Shown here: one piece after another, positions 56,521-64,000 of the stretch
Position numbering within the stretch: the stretch's first letter is position 1
How the letters are laid out: each line of letters opens with the position of its first letter
From: Burkholderia lata
GTDB lineage: Bacteria; Pseudomonadota; Gammaproteobacteria; Burkholderiales; Burkholderiaceae
Direction: 5' to 3'
DNA length: 64,000 nt
NCBI RefSeq assembly: GCF_000012945.1
Contig: NC_007510.1
Span: 558,001 to 622,000 of the forward strand
The notes under the pieces: generated by a model
Told to the model about the DNA's origin: nothing
Databases searched by the model: none
The model's input: only the letters and a program-made list of their open reading frames with translations
Position numbers and translations under genes: made by a program

Positions 56521-57294
56521 ATGACCAACGCGCTTGAACGGTTCCGCCTCGACGGCCGCCGCGCACTGATTACCGGTTCCGGACGCGGAATCGGGCTGAC
56601 GCTTGCCCGTGGGCTGGCCGAAGCGGGGGCGGCGATCGTCATCAACGATCGCAATGAGGAGAAGGCCGCGACGCTCGTGCGGCATCTGCGCGAGGAAGGC
56701 TTCACGGCCGACTACGCGGTATTCGACGTCGCCGAGCACGCACAGGTGCGCGCGGCGATCGACGATTTCGAGGCGCGCGTCGGTGCGATCGACATCCTCG
56801 TGAACAACGCGGGCATCCAGCGCCGCGCACCGCTCGACGCGTTCGAACCCGATGACTGGCACGCGCTGATGCGCGTGAACCTCGACGGCGTGTTCAACGT
56901 CGCGCAGGCCGTTGCGCGGCACATGATCGCGCGCGGCCGCGGCAAGATCATCAACATCTGCTCGGTGCAGAGCGAGCTCGCGCGGCCGACGATCGCGCCG
57001 TACGCGGCGACCAAGGGCGCGGTGCGGATGCTGACGAAAGGGATGTGCGCCGACTGGGCACGCCACGGCATCCAGGCGAACGGCCTCGCGCCCGGCTATT
57101 TCGAAACCGAACTCAACCGCGCGCTGGTCGACGACGCAGCGTTCTCGGACTGGCTGTGCAAGCGCACGCCGGCCGGCCGCTGGGGGCGCGTCGACGAGCT
57201 GTGCGGCGCGGCGATCTTCCTCGCGTCGGCCGCGTCCGATTTCGTGAACGGCCAGACGCTGTTCGTCGACGGCGGCTTGACCAGCGCCGTTTAA
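56521..57294 (+). CDS. Gluconate 5-dehydrogenase-like SDR (IdnO type)
   Basis: 257-residue SDR: ALITGSGRGIGLTLARGL, VLVNNAG region DILVNNAGIQRRAP, Ser in NICSVQSELARP and Y-x3-K in APYAATKGA. The pattern MTNALERFRLDGRRALITGS and NNAGIQRR is typical of gluconate 5-dehydrogenases, which interconvert 5-keto-D-gluconate and D-gluconate. The idonate dehydrogenase downstream supports this. Start at 56521 with GAGGAGA in front. Confidence 0.8.
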   Translation: MTNALERFRLDGRRALITGSGRGIGLTLARGLAEAGAAIVINDRNEEKAATLVRHLREEGFTADYAVFDVAEHAQVRAAIDDFEARVGAIDILVNNAGIQRRAPLDAFEPDDWHALMRVNLDGVFNVAQAVARHMIARGRGKIINICSVQSELARPTIAPYAATKGAVRMLTKGMCADWARHGIQANGLAPGYFETELNRALVDDAAFSDWLCKRTPAGRWGRVDELCGAAIFLASAASDFVNGQTLFVDGGLTSAV

Positions 57295-57449
57295 GCGGCG
57301 GCGCTTGCGCCGTGTGCGCAGCGCCGTTGCGCCGGCTCGCGCCGGCATCCGAATTCCCAGAAGAGCCCGCCGTCATGAGCGGGCCGATGTCCCGGTCGCG
57401 CGACGCGTAGCCGGGTTCCGGAACGGAAGGCAGGAGACAGGAGACAACG

Positions 57450-58898
57450 ATGGATCGCATTTCCCCGCCGCCCGCGCGGCACGATGCAGGGTCCGGTGCG
57501 CCGGGCGAGACCGTCGAGCGCCGCGGCGTCGACACGAAGCAGCTCAACCGCGCGGCATGGACCTGCTCGCTCGGCAGCGCGCTCGAATACTACGATTTCG
57601 CGTTGTACACGCTCGCGTCGGCGCTGGTGTTCGGGCCGCTGTTCTTTCCCGCGCAGACCGCCGAGATGCGGCTGATCGCGAGCTTCGGCACCTACTTCGT
57701 CGGCTTCGCGGTGCGCCCGCTCGGCGGCGTCGTGTTCGGCATACTCGGCGACCGGATCGGCCGCAAGTTCGTGCTGACCGCGACGGTGCTGCTGATGGGC
57801 ATCGCGAGCACGCTGATCGGCGTGTTGCCGACCTTCGCGACGGCCGGTTACTGGGCGCCCGCGCTGCTGATCCTGCTGCGCATCCTGCAGGGCCTCGGTG
57901 CCGGCGCGGAGCAGGCCGGCGCCGCGGTGCTGATGACCGAATACGCGCCGCCGGGCAAGCGCGGCTTCTATGCGTCGCTGCCGTTTCTCGGCATCCAGCT
58001 CGGCACGGTGCTCGCGGCGGCCGTCTATTTCCTGCTGCTCGCGAACATCGACCGCGTGACCGACGGCTGGGGCTGGCGCGTGCCGTTCCTGTTCAGCGCG
58101 GTGATCGTCGCAGTCGGGATCTACATGCGCGTGCGGCTGCACGAGTCGCCGACCTTCGTGCGGCTCGAGAAGCGTGCGCAGGTCCTGGCCAATCCGCTGA
58201 AAAGCGCCGTGCAGCATTCGAAGCGCTCGCTGCTGATCGGCATCGGCCTGCGGATGGCCGAGAACGGCGGCTCGTCGATTTACCAGGCGCTCGCGGTCAG
58301 CTATCTCGCCGGCGTGATCGGGATGAAGGGGCCGGTCGGTGCGCTCGCGCTGGTGTGCGCGGCGACCGTCGGCGCGTGCACGGTGCCGCTGGCCGGCTGG
58401 CTGAGCGACCGTTACGGCCGCGTGCGCGTGTATCGCACGTTCGCATGGCTGCAACTCGCGCTCGCCTTCCCGGTGTGGTGGATCTTCAGCCACGGCAACG
58501 TGGTCGCGAGCGTGATCGCGATCTCGGTCGCGCAGGGCTTCGCGAACTGGGGGATGCTCGGCGCGCAGGCCGCGCTGCTGCCCGAACTGTTCGGCGCGCG
58601 CCATCGCTACATGGGCGTGTCGTTCTCGCGCGAAGTGTCGGCGGTGCTCGCGGGCGGGATCGCGCCGCTCGTCGGTGCGACGATCATCGCAACCGTGATC
58701 GCCATGCACGGCGGCGACCACACGGCCGGCGTGCGCGCATGGGTGCCGATCGCCGCGTACCTGGTGCTGCTGACGCTGATCACGCTGTTCACGACGTCGC
58801 GGATGCCGGAAACGCTGAACCGCGATCTCGACGATCCGCTCGACGCGGCGCAGGCGGCACCGGCCCCGGACGCCGATGCGATCGCGCGGCACGCATGA
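57450..58898 (+). CDS. MFS transporter, metabolite:H+ symporter (MHS) type
   Basis: 482 residues, 12 membrane segments. MHS features: DFALYTLASALVFGPLFFP, GDRIGRKFVLTATVLLMG loop and RLHESPTFVRLEKR between helices 6 and 7. An N-terminal soluble stretch of about 30 residues precedes helix 1. MHS proteins import organic acids (shikimate, citrate, ketoglutarate); here a sugar acid such as idonate or keto-gluconate is inferred from the neighbours. A GGAGACAGGAGA ribosome region precedes the ATG. Confidence 0.86.
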   Translation: MDRISPPPARHDAGSGAPGETVERRGVDTKQLNRAAWTCSLGSALEYYDFALYTLASALVFGPLFFPAQTAEMRLIASFGTYFVGFAVRPLGGVVFGILGDRIGRKFVLTATVLLMGIASTLIGVLPTFATAGYWAPALLILLRILQGLGAGAEQAGAAVLMTEYAPPGKRGFYASLPFLGIQLGTVLAAAVYFLLLANIDRVTDGWGWRVPFLFSAVIVAVGIYMRVRLHESPTFVRLEKRAQVLANPLKSAVQHSKRSLLIGIGLRMAENGGSSIYQALAVSYLAGVIGMKGPVGALALVCAATVGACTVPLAGWLSDRYGRVRVYRTFAWLQLALAFPVWWIFSHGNVVASVIAISVAQGFANWGMLGAQAALLPELFGARHRYMGVSFSREVSAVLAGGIAPLVGATIIATVIAMHGGDHTAGVRAWVPIAAYLVLLTLITLFTTSRMPETLNRDLDDPLDAAQAAPAPDADAIARHA

Positions 58899-58967
58899 AC
58901 GGGCCGGGCGGCTGACGCGGCCCGGCACGCTTTCGCATTCAACTTATCTCGACAGGAGCAAGCGCAG

Positions 58968-59921
58968 ATGGCGCACGAATCGACCCAGCGGCCCGACCTG
59001 CTGATGACGGGCCCTTACCAGCCGTGGGACGACGCATGGCTGGCCGGCTATAACGTTCACCGGCTGTGGGAAGCCACCGACCGCGCGGCGTTCCTCGCCG
59101 AACACGGCGCCGGCGTGCGCGCGATCGCGACGCGCGGCGATCTCGGCGCGAATGCCGAGCTGATCGCCGCGCTGCCGAAGCTCGAGATCATCTCCTGCTA
59201 CGGCGTCGGTACCGATGCGATCGATCTCGCCGCCGCACGTGAACGCGGCATCCGCGTGACGAACACGCCCGACGTGCTGACCGGTGACGTGGCCGACCTC
59301 GGCGTCGGGCTCGCACTCGCGATGATGCGCCACATCGGTGCCGGCGACGCGTACGTGCGTTCCGGCGCATGGTCCGACGGCGACATGCCGCTCGTCACAC
59401 GGCTTTACGGCAAGCGCGTCGGCGTGGTCGGCTTCGGCCGGATCGGCACGACGATTGCGCGTCGGCTGTCGGGTTTCGACGTCGAGCTCGGCTACTTCGA
59501 CGTCGCACCGCGCACGGACAGCCCGCACCGTTTCTTCGGCGACCTCGCCGAGCTGGCCAGCTGGTGCGACCTGCTGATCGTCACGCTCGCGGGCGGGCCG
59601 ACGACGCGCCACCTCGTCGACGCCGCCGTGCTCGACGCGCTCGGGCCGCAAGGCTATCTGGTGAACGTGTCGCGCGGCACGACCGTCGACGAACCGGCTT
59701 TGCTCGACGCGCTCGAGCGCAACGCGATCGCCGGCGCGGCGCTCGACGTGTTCTGGAACGAGCCGCGCATCGACCCGCGTTTCCTCGCGTTGCAGAACGT
59801 GCTGCTGCAGCCGCACCATGCGAGCGGTACGATCGAGACGCGCCAGGCGATGGGCTGGCTCGTGCGCGACAACCTTGCCGCGCACTTCGCCGGTGCGCCG
59901 CTGGTCACGCCGGTCGTCTGA
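58968..59921 (+). CDS. D-isomer-specific 2-hydroxyacid dehydrogenase
   Basis: 317 residues. NAD(P) motif VGVVGFGRIGTTIARRL, catalytic Arg in NVSRGTTVDE, Glu near FWNEPRIDPR and His in LLQPHHASGT. The substrate-binding half has GVGTDAIDLAAARERGI. Could be a 2-ketogluconate or hydroxypyruvate/glyoxylate reductase (GhrB-like); context favours a 2-keto-sugar acid. Preceded by AGGAG and 47 bp upstream gap; idnD starts 10 bp after its stop. Confidence 0.88.
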   Translation: MAHESTQRPDLLMTGPYQPWDDAWLAGYNVHRLWEATDRAAFLAEHGAGVRAIATRGDLGANAELIAALPKLEIISCYGVGTDAIDLAAARERGIRVTNTPDVLTGDVADLGVGLALAMMRHIGAGDAYVRSGAWSDGDMPLVTRLYGKRVGVVGFGRIGTTIARRLSGFDVELGYFDVAPRTDSPHRFFGDLAELASWCDLLIVTLAGGPTTRHLVDAAVLDALGPQGYLVNVSRGTTVDEPALLDALERNAIAGAALDVFWNEPRIDPRFLALQNVLLQPHHASGTIETRQAMGWLVRDNLAAHFAGAPLVTPVV

Positions 59922-59931
59922 GGAGGCTGTC

Positions 59932-60990
59932 ATGCGTATGCGTTGCATGTGTGTCGTGATCCACGGGCCGAACGACCTGCGGGTGGAAGAGCAGGACGCG
60001 GGCGAGATCGGCCCGGGCCAGGTGCGTGTCGATGTCGCGATGGGCGGCATCTGCGGCTCCGATCTCCATTACTTCCGGCACGGCGGTTTCGGTGCGATCC
60101 GGCTGCAGCAGCCGATGGTGCTCGGCCACGAGGTGGCCGGCACGGTCGCGGAAGTGGCGCCGGACGTGACGTCGGTGAAGGTCGGCGATCGCGTCGCGGT
60201 CAATCCGAGCCGGCCGTGCGGCGCATGCCGCTACTGCCTCGAAGGGCTGCCGAACCAGTGTCTCGACATGCGCTTCTACGGCAGCGCGATGCGGATGCCG
60301 CACGTGCAGGGCGCGTTCCGCAATGCACTCGTGTGCGACGCGGTGCAGTGCGTGAAGGTCGCCGATCACGTGCCGCTGTCGCTCGCGGCGCTCGCCGAAC
60401 CGTTCGCGGTCGGGCTGCACGCGGTGTCGCGCGCGGGCCCGCTGATCGGCAAGCGCGTGCTCGTGTCGGGCTGCGGGCCGATCGGCGTGCTGGCGGTTGC
60501 GGCGGCGCGCGTGCACGGCGCGGCGGAGATCGTCGCGACCGACGTGGTCGAGGCGCCGCTCGAAGTGGCGAGCGCGCTCGGCGCCGACCGCACGATCAAT
60601 GCGGCGACCGATGCCGGCTGGGTCGAGCGTTACGCTGCCGACAAGGGCACGTTCGACGTGATGATCGAGTGTTCGGGCAATGCGCGCGCGTTGCGCGACG
60701 GGCTGGACGTGATGCGTCCGCGCGGCGTCGTCGTGCAGCTCGGGCTTGGCGGCGATGTCAGCCTGCCGCAGAACGTCGTGGTCGCGAAGGAGCTGTCGAT
60801 CTGCGGATCGTTCCGTTTTCATGCGGAATTCGCGCTCGCGGTGCAGCTGATCAACGCGGGGCGCGTCGACCTGCGCCCGGCCGTCACGCGCGTGTTCCCG
60901 ATGCGCGATGCGAACCTCGCGTTCGAACTGGCCGGCGACCGGCAGCGCGCGATGAAGGTGCTGATCGACTTCGCGGACGAGGCTGCATGA
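59932..60990 (+). CDS. idnD: L-idonate 5-dehydrogenase (zinc alcohol dehydrogenase family)
   Basis: Oxidises L-idonate to 5-keto-D-gluconate. 352 residues. Catalytic zinc site in GGICGSDLHYF and LGHEVAGTV; structural zinc cysteines in CGACRYCLEGLPNQC; Rossmann motif SGCGPIGVLAVAAARVHGA. Close along its length to E. coli IdnD (MRFYGSAMRMPHVQGAF versus the E. coli MRFFGSAMYFPHVDGGF segment). GAGGAGG directly precedes the ATG. The product is the substrate of the SDR at 56521, giving gluconate. Confidence 0.9.
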   Translation: MRMRCMCVVIHGPNDLRVEEQDAGEIGPGQVRVDVAMGGICGSDLHYFRHGGFGAIRLQQPMVLGHEVAGTVAEVAPDVTSVKVGDRVAVNPSRPCGACRYCLEGLPNQCLDMRFYGSAMRMPHVQGAFRNALVCDAVQCVKVADHVPLSLAALAEPFAVGLHAVSRAGPLIGKRVLVSGCGPIGVLAVAAARVHGAAEIVATDVVEAPLEVASALGADRTINAATDAGWVERYAADKGTFDVMIECSGNARALRDGLDVMRPRGVVVQLGLGGDVSLPQNVVVAKELSICGSFRFHAEFALAVQLINAGRVDLRPAVTRVFPMRDANLAFELAGDRQRAMKVLIDFADEAA

Positions 60991-61027
60991 TCGTGAGGCG
61001 CTGACGCACGACGGTATCCGCGTCATG

Positions 61028-61067
61028 AAAAAAGGCACGCCCGCGGTTCGCGCGGCGTGCCTTTTTT
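61028..61067. terminator. Bidirectional terminator between idnD and MFS gene
   Basis: AAAAAAGGCACGCC and GGCGTGCCTTTTTT, perfect 14-bp arms with a 12-nt centre and six T on each strand. Ends both convergent transcripts. Confidence 0.96.
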
Positions 61068-61099
61068 GCGTCGTACTGCGGAAACGGACTACCCGCGCA

Positions 61100-62299
61100 T
61101 TACTGCGTGACCTGCCGCACGCCGACGCGCTGCGATGCGAGCCACAGCACGATCAGCACACCCGACAGCGCCGCGCCCGCGATACACACGCCGCGCCAGC
61201 CGTCGATGCCGTACGCGACGCTCGCCGCGAACGACCCGAACGCCCCGCCGATGAAGTAGCTCGTCAGGTAGATCGTCGTCACGCGGCTGCGTGCGTTGCC
61301 GGCCAGCGCATAGATCACGCTCTGGTTCGAGATGTGCATGCCCTGCACGCCGACGTCGAGCAGCAGGATGCCCGCGATCAGCGCGGCGAGCGAGTGCGCG
61401 CCGGTCGCGATCAGCGCGAACGATGCGAGCACCGCCGCCGCGAACAGCCCCGTCGCCGCATTGCCGTGCCCGCGATCGACGAGCCGGCCGGCCGACGTCG
61501 CCGCGAGCGCACCCACTGCGCCAACGACGCCGAACAGGCCGATCTGCCCTTCGGAATAGCTGTACGGCGGCTGGCTCAGCAGGAACGTGAGGCCCGTCCA
61601 CAGCAGGCTGAAGCATGCGAACACGAGCGCGCCGTAGGTCGAGCGCAGCGCGATCAGCGGTTGCGCGCGCACCAGCGCGACGAGCGACTTCATCAGCGCC
61701 GCATAGTCGAGGCGCGCATCGCGGCGATCCTTCGGCAGCTTCACGGCGAGCACGACGGTCAGCACCGCCACCATCACCGCAGCGATGCCGTACACCGCGC
61801 GCCAGCCGAACCCGTCGGCGATCGCACCGGCCGCGACGCGCGCGAGCAGGATGCCGAGCAGCAGCCCGCTCATCACGGTGCCGACCGCGCGGCCGCGCGA
61901 GCGTGCGTCGGCGAGCGATGCGGCGAACGGCACGAGCAGCTGCGTCGAACAGGTGACGAAGCCGACCGCGATGTTCGCGACGACGAACATCGTGAAGTTC
62001 GTGCTGAACGTGACCGCGACCAGCGCGACGACGTTGAGCATCAACAGCCGCACGATCAGCGTATGACGGTTGACCGCGTCGCCGAGCGGGACGATCAGCA
62101 GCAGGCTTGCCGCGTAGCCGAGCTGCGTCAGCGTGACGAGATAGCCGAGCTCGGTCGGCGCGCGCCCGAAGCTGCGCGCGATCGCGGCGAGCAGCGGCTG
62201 CGCGTAATAGATGTTGCCGATGACGATGCCGCACGCGCAGGCGAACAGCAGCGTCATGCCGCGGGTGAGGGGAGGATGGGTGTCGTGATGCGGTTCCAT
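61100..62299 (-). CDS. MFS transporter (DHA1/YbcL-like drug or metabolite exporter)
   Basis: 399 residues, 12 predicted membrane segments; the region IGNIYYAQPLLAAIARSFG and LVTLTQLGYAASLLLIVPLGD are typical of the YcaD/CynX-like or arabinose-efflux DHA1 permease group. Start at 62299 (MEPHHDTHPP) chosen because upstream residues are GC-shadow sequence. Divergent from a CynR-like LysR gene, so it is a likely target of that regulator. CynX (cyanate MFS) is one candidate, but no cynT or cynS is present. Confidence 0.83.
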   Translation of the reverse strand: MEPHHDTHPPLTRGMTLLFACACGIVIGNIYYAQPLLAAIARSFGRAPTELGYLVTLTQLGYAASLLLIVPLGDAVNRHTLIVRLLMLNVVALVAVTFSTNFTMFVVANIAVGFVTCSTQLLVPFAASLADARSRGRAVGTVMSGLLLGILLARVAAGAIADGFGWRAVYGIAAVMVAVLTVVLAVKLPKDRRDARLDYAALMKSLVALVRAQPLIALRSTYGALVFACFSLLWTGLTFLLSQPPYSYSEGQIGLFGVVGAVGALAATSAGRLVDRGHGNAATGLFAAAVLASFALIATGAHSLAALIAGILLLDVGVQGMHISNQSVIYALAGNARSRVTTIYLTSYFIGGAFGSFAASVAYGIDGWRGVCIAGAALSGVLIVLWLASQRVGVRQVTQ

Positions 62300-62611
62300 G
62301 GTCGCGAAAAACAGCGGCGCCGGCCGGCGGCACGGGGCCGTCGGATGCGCGGGGTGACGGAAATCGGGGCCGGCGTCAGCGGATCGGCGGTGAGCCGATG
62401 CGCGCCGGGCGGATCGCGGCCGGGCCCGGATCGGGCGGGCGGCGGATCGTCGTGCGGCGGGCGGAGGCAGGGCGGGCCCGGGCGAGCCGTTCCGGTGCGG
62501 TGACAGCGGCGATGCACGGGAACGGATGTGCGTATGATGCGGGAATCGAACCATAGCGTCCAAGACTGGATCGTTATGCACTTCATTGGTAAAACCAATA
62601 CATTGGCCGCC
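62300..62611. other. Divergent intergenic region MFS/LysR
   Basis: 312 bp. The half next to the MFS gene is GC-rich without structure. The half next to the LysR gene is AT-richer and contains the palindrome at 62585-62599. Likely holds both promoters and the regulator's binding sites; no near-consensus promoter was recognised. Confidence 0.45.
62585..62599. promoter_or_regulatory. LysR-type operator candidate ATTGGT-AAA-ACCAAT
   Basis: A perfect 6-bp dyad with a 3-bp centre and the T-N11-A form expected of LysR sites, 12 bp before the LysR ATG. Position suggests autoregulation and divergent control. Confidence 0.6.
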
Positions 62612-63502
62612 ATGCTACTGCGCCACATCCGCTATTTCCTGGCCGTCGCCGAGCAGCGCAGTTTCACGCGCGCGGCCGACGCGCTGCACGTCTCGCAGCC
62701 GACGCTGTCGCAGCAGGTGCGCCAGCTCGAGGAATCGCTCGGCGTGCAGTTGTTCGACCGCTCGGGCCGCACGGTGCAGCTCACCGAGTTCGGCGAAGTC
62801 TATGCGCGCCATGCGCGCGCCGCGCTGCACGAGCTCGATACGGGGCAGCGCGCGCTGCATGACGTCGCCGATCTCGGCAGCGGGTCGTTGCGGCTCGCGA
62901 TGATGCCGACCTTCGCGGCCTACCTGAGCGGCTCGCTGATCGACGCGTTCCATGCCGACTATCCGAATGTTGCGCTGTCGATCGACGCGATGCCGCAGGA
63001 ACGCATCGAGGCGTTGCTGGCCGACGACCGGCTCGACGCGGGCTTCGCGTTCATGCCGCCGCGCGCGCCGGACATCGACGCGCTGCCGCTGTGGGACGAG
63101 CCGCTTGCGCTCGTGACGGGCCGCACGCACCGTCTCGCGCGGCGCCGCCGCGCACTGACGCCGGCCGAGCTCGGCGGCGAGCCGCTGGTGCTGCTGAGCC
63201 GCGCGTTCGCGACGCGCGAGAGCATCGACCGGTATTTCATCGAGCACGGGGCGCAGCCGAAGATCGCGATCGAGACGAATACGATCAGCGCGGTGCTGGA
63301 ACTCGTGCGGTGCGGCCGGCTGGCGACGGTGCTACCCGACGCGGTCGCGCGCGAGAGCGCCGACCTGTGCGCGCTGGAGATCGATCCGCCGCTGCCGGCG
63401 CGCACGGCAGCCCTGCTGACGCGCAAGGGCGCGTACCGCAGCGTCGCGGCGCGCGCGTTCATCGAGCGTGCGCTCGCGTATCGCGATCCGTCGGGAGGTT
63501 GA
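62612..63502 (+). CDS. LysR-family regulator, CynR-like
   Basis: 296 residues. MLLRHIRYFLAVAEQRSFTRAADALHVSQPTLSQQVRQLEE is nearly the same as the DNA-binding part of E. coli CynR, and the effector domain (SGSLRLAMMPTFAAYLSGSLIDAF, ETNTISAVLELVRCG) also follows it. CynR activates the cyanate operon in E. coli; here cynT and cynS are absent, and the divergent partner is an MFS exporter. So the ligand may differ. Start ATG 62612 is preceded by an AT-rich stretch with no strong ribosome site. Confidence 0.88.
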   Translation: MLLRHIRYFLAVAEQRSFTRAADALHVSQPTLSQQVRQLEESLGVQLFDRSGRTVQLTEFGEVYARHARAALHELDTGQRALHDVADLGSGSLRLAMMPTFAAYLSGSLIDAFHADYPNVALSIDAMPQERIEALLADDRLDAGFAFMPPRAPDIDALPLWDEPLALVTGRTHRLARRRRALTPAELGGEPLVLLSRAFATRESIDRYFIEHGAQPKIAIETNTISAVLELVRCGRLATVLPDAVARESADLCALEIDPPLPARTAALLTRKGAYRSVAARAFIERALAYRDPSGG

Positions 63503-63555
63503 CCGGTACGACCGGGCGGTGCGCGCGGCGGGGGCCGCTCGACCGCCCGCCCGCG

Positions 63556-64000
63556 TTATGCGCGCGGCGTCGGGAAGAAGATGCCCGCGCGCTGCGCGGC
63601 GTTCGCGATGTGCGTTTCGATCGCGGTGCCTGCCGCAGCCGCATCGCGTGCGATCAGCGCGTCGACGATCGCGCGGTGCTCCTGCCACGTCGACAGCAGC
63701 AGCTCGCGCCGGTAGAACGGCATGCGCTGGCTTTCCTTCATGATGTCCGCGCTGCTGCGCAGCACCGATTCGATCGCCGCGTTGCCGGCGAGATGGATGA
63801 TCCGCATGTGGAAGTCGAAGTCGAGCTGCGACGCCTCGTCGAGCGCGCTTTCGGTGAGCGCGACATGCAGGTCGGCGAGGTTGTCCTCGAACCACGCGAT
63901 GTCGTCATCGCTGACGACGTGCGCGGCCATCCGCGCGGCGAACCCTTCGAGCGCATAGCGCATCTGGTACGTGTCGGGCGGCGACGACTGCTCGGCGAAC
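63556..64000 (-). CDS. GntR-family regulator (FCD domain), 5' part outside window
   Basis: Only the C-terminal effector domain is in the window (about 147 codons), running off the right end. The frame stays open to base 64000, reading EQSSPPDTYQMRYALEGFAARMAA before the internal Met at 63963. FCD features: LDFDFHMRIIHLAGN and WQEHRAIVDALIARDAAAAGTAIETHI, the metal-binding Asp/His positions of this domain. The winged-helix part must lie beyond 64000. Convergent with the LysR gene (53 bp gap). Ligand probably an organic or sugar acid. Confidence 0.85.
   Translation of the reverse strand, partial: FAEQSSPPDTYQMRYALEGFAARMAAHVVSDDDIAWFEDNLADLHVALTESALDEASQLDFDFHMRIIHLAGNAAIESVLRSSADIMKESQRMPFYRRELLLSTWQEHRAIVDALIARDAAAAGTAIETHIANAAQRAGIFFPTPRA

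Overview
The window is high-GC DNA with almost gap-free coding. It looks like a core chromosomal segment of a beta-proteobacterium, most probably Burkholderia and probably the cepacia complex. Reasons are the protein sequences (ProS, NrdA/NrdB, a Lys/Ala-rich histone H1-like protein, a malic enzyme with a phosphotransacetylase tail), the strong G/C preference at third codon positions, and the local orders accB-accC-prmA, mpl-yqiA-RNB-aroE-mtgA and ffh divergent from ypjD. This is read from sequence patterns, not from a database search. No rRNA, tRNA, insertion sequence, prophage or CRISPR array was seen, and no clear pseudogene. Genes at both ends are cut by the window.

Layout. 1-6352: proS (5' end missing), marC, hpt, ffh, ypjD-like gene, a small zinc-finger membrane protein, ampD. 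6353-12504: the class Ia ribonucleotide reductase genes nrdA and nrdB behind a promoter carrying two NrdR-type boxes and a long leader, then the H1-like gene. 12732-20987 (mostly minus strand): glycine-zipper lipoprotein, PfkB kinase, tpx, zinc-ribbon/DUF3426 protein, prmA, accC, accB, aroQ, a TlpA-type thioredoxin and a nucleotidyltransferase-like protein. 21234-26968: mpl, yqiA, RNB-family ribonuclease, aroE and mtgA, packed with overlapping starts and stops. 27409-29498: an S10-type peptidase lipoprotein and an EF-hand exported protein. 29848-38959: a sugar-acid cluster (IclR, DgoK, DgoA, SDR, AraFGH importer, SDR, aldose epimerase). 38999-45698: pyrF, HAD phosphatase, pncC, pgpA, thiL, maeB. 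46078-49723: barnase/barstar pair and three exported proteins of unknown function, two of them tandem paralogs. 49765-55377: rsmE, VOC protein, spermidine-synthase-like protein, tktA, gapA. 55467-60990: LysR plus an L-idonate/gluconate-type cluster. 61100-64000: MFS efflux gene divergent from a CynR-like LysR gene, and a 3' part of a GntR/FCD regulator.

How it fits together. The sugar cluster fits oxidative (De Ley-Doudoroff type) galactose/arabinose use: import by AraFGH, anomer conversion by the epimerase, oxidation by an SDR, then DgoK and DgoA giving pyruvate and glyceraldehyde 3-phosphate. The lactonase and dehydratase steps are not in the window. The second cluster (IdnD-like zinc dehydrogenase, gluconate 5-dehydrogenase-like SDR, 2-hydroxyacid dehydrogenase, MHS-type importer) would convert idonate or keto-gluconates to gluconate.

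The items most worth a second look are a candidate 136-nt small RNA on the minus strand at 45765-45900 whose hairpin loop carries CCUCCUU, the tandem NrdR boxes on the nrdA promoter with its roughly 320-nt structured leader, the exported-protein block next to barnase/barstar, and a Glu in place of a catalytic-site Asp in the RNB protein. I did not find a clearly new multi-gene system.
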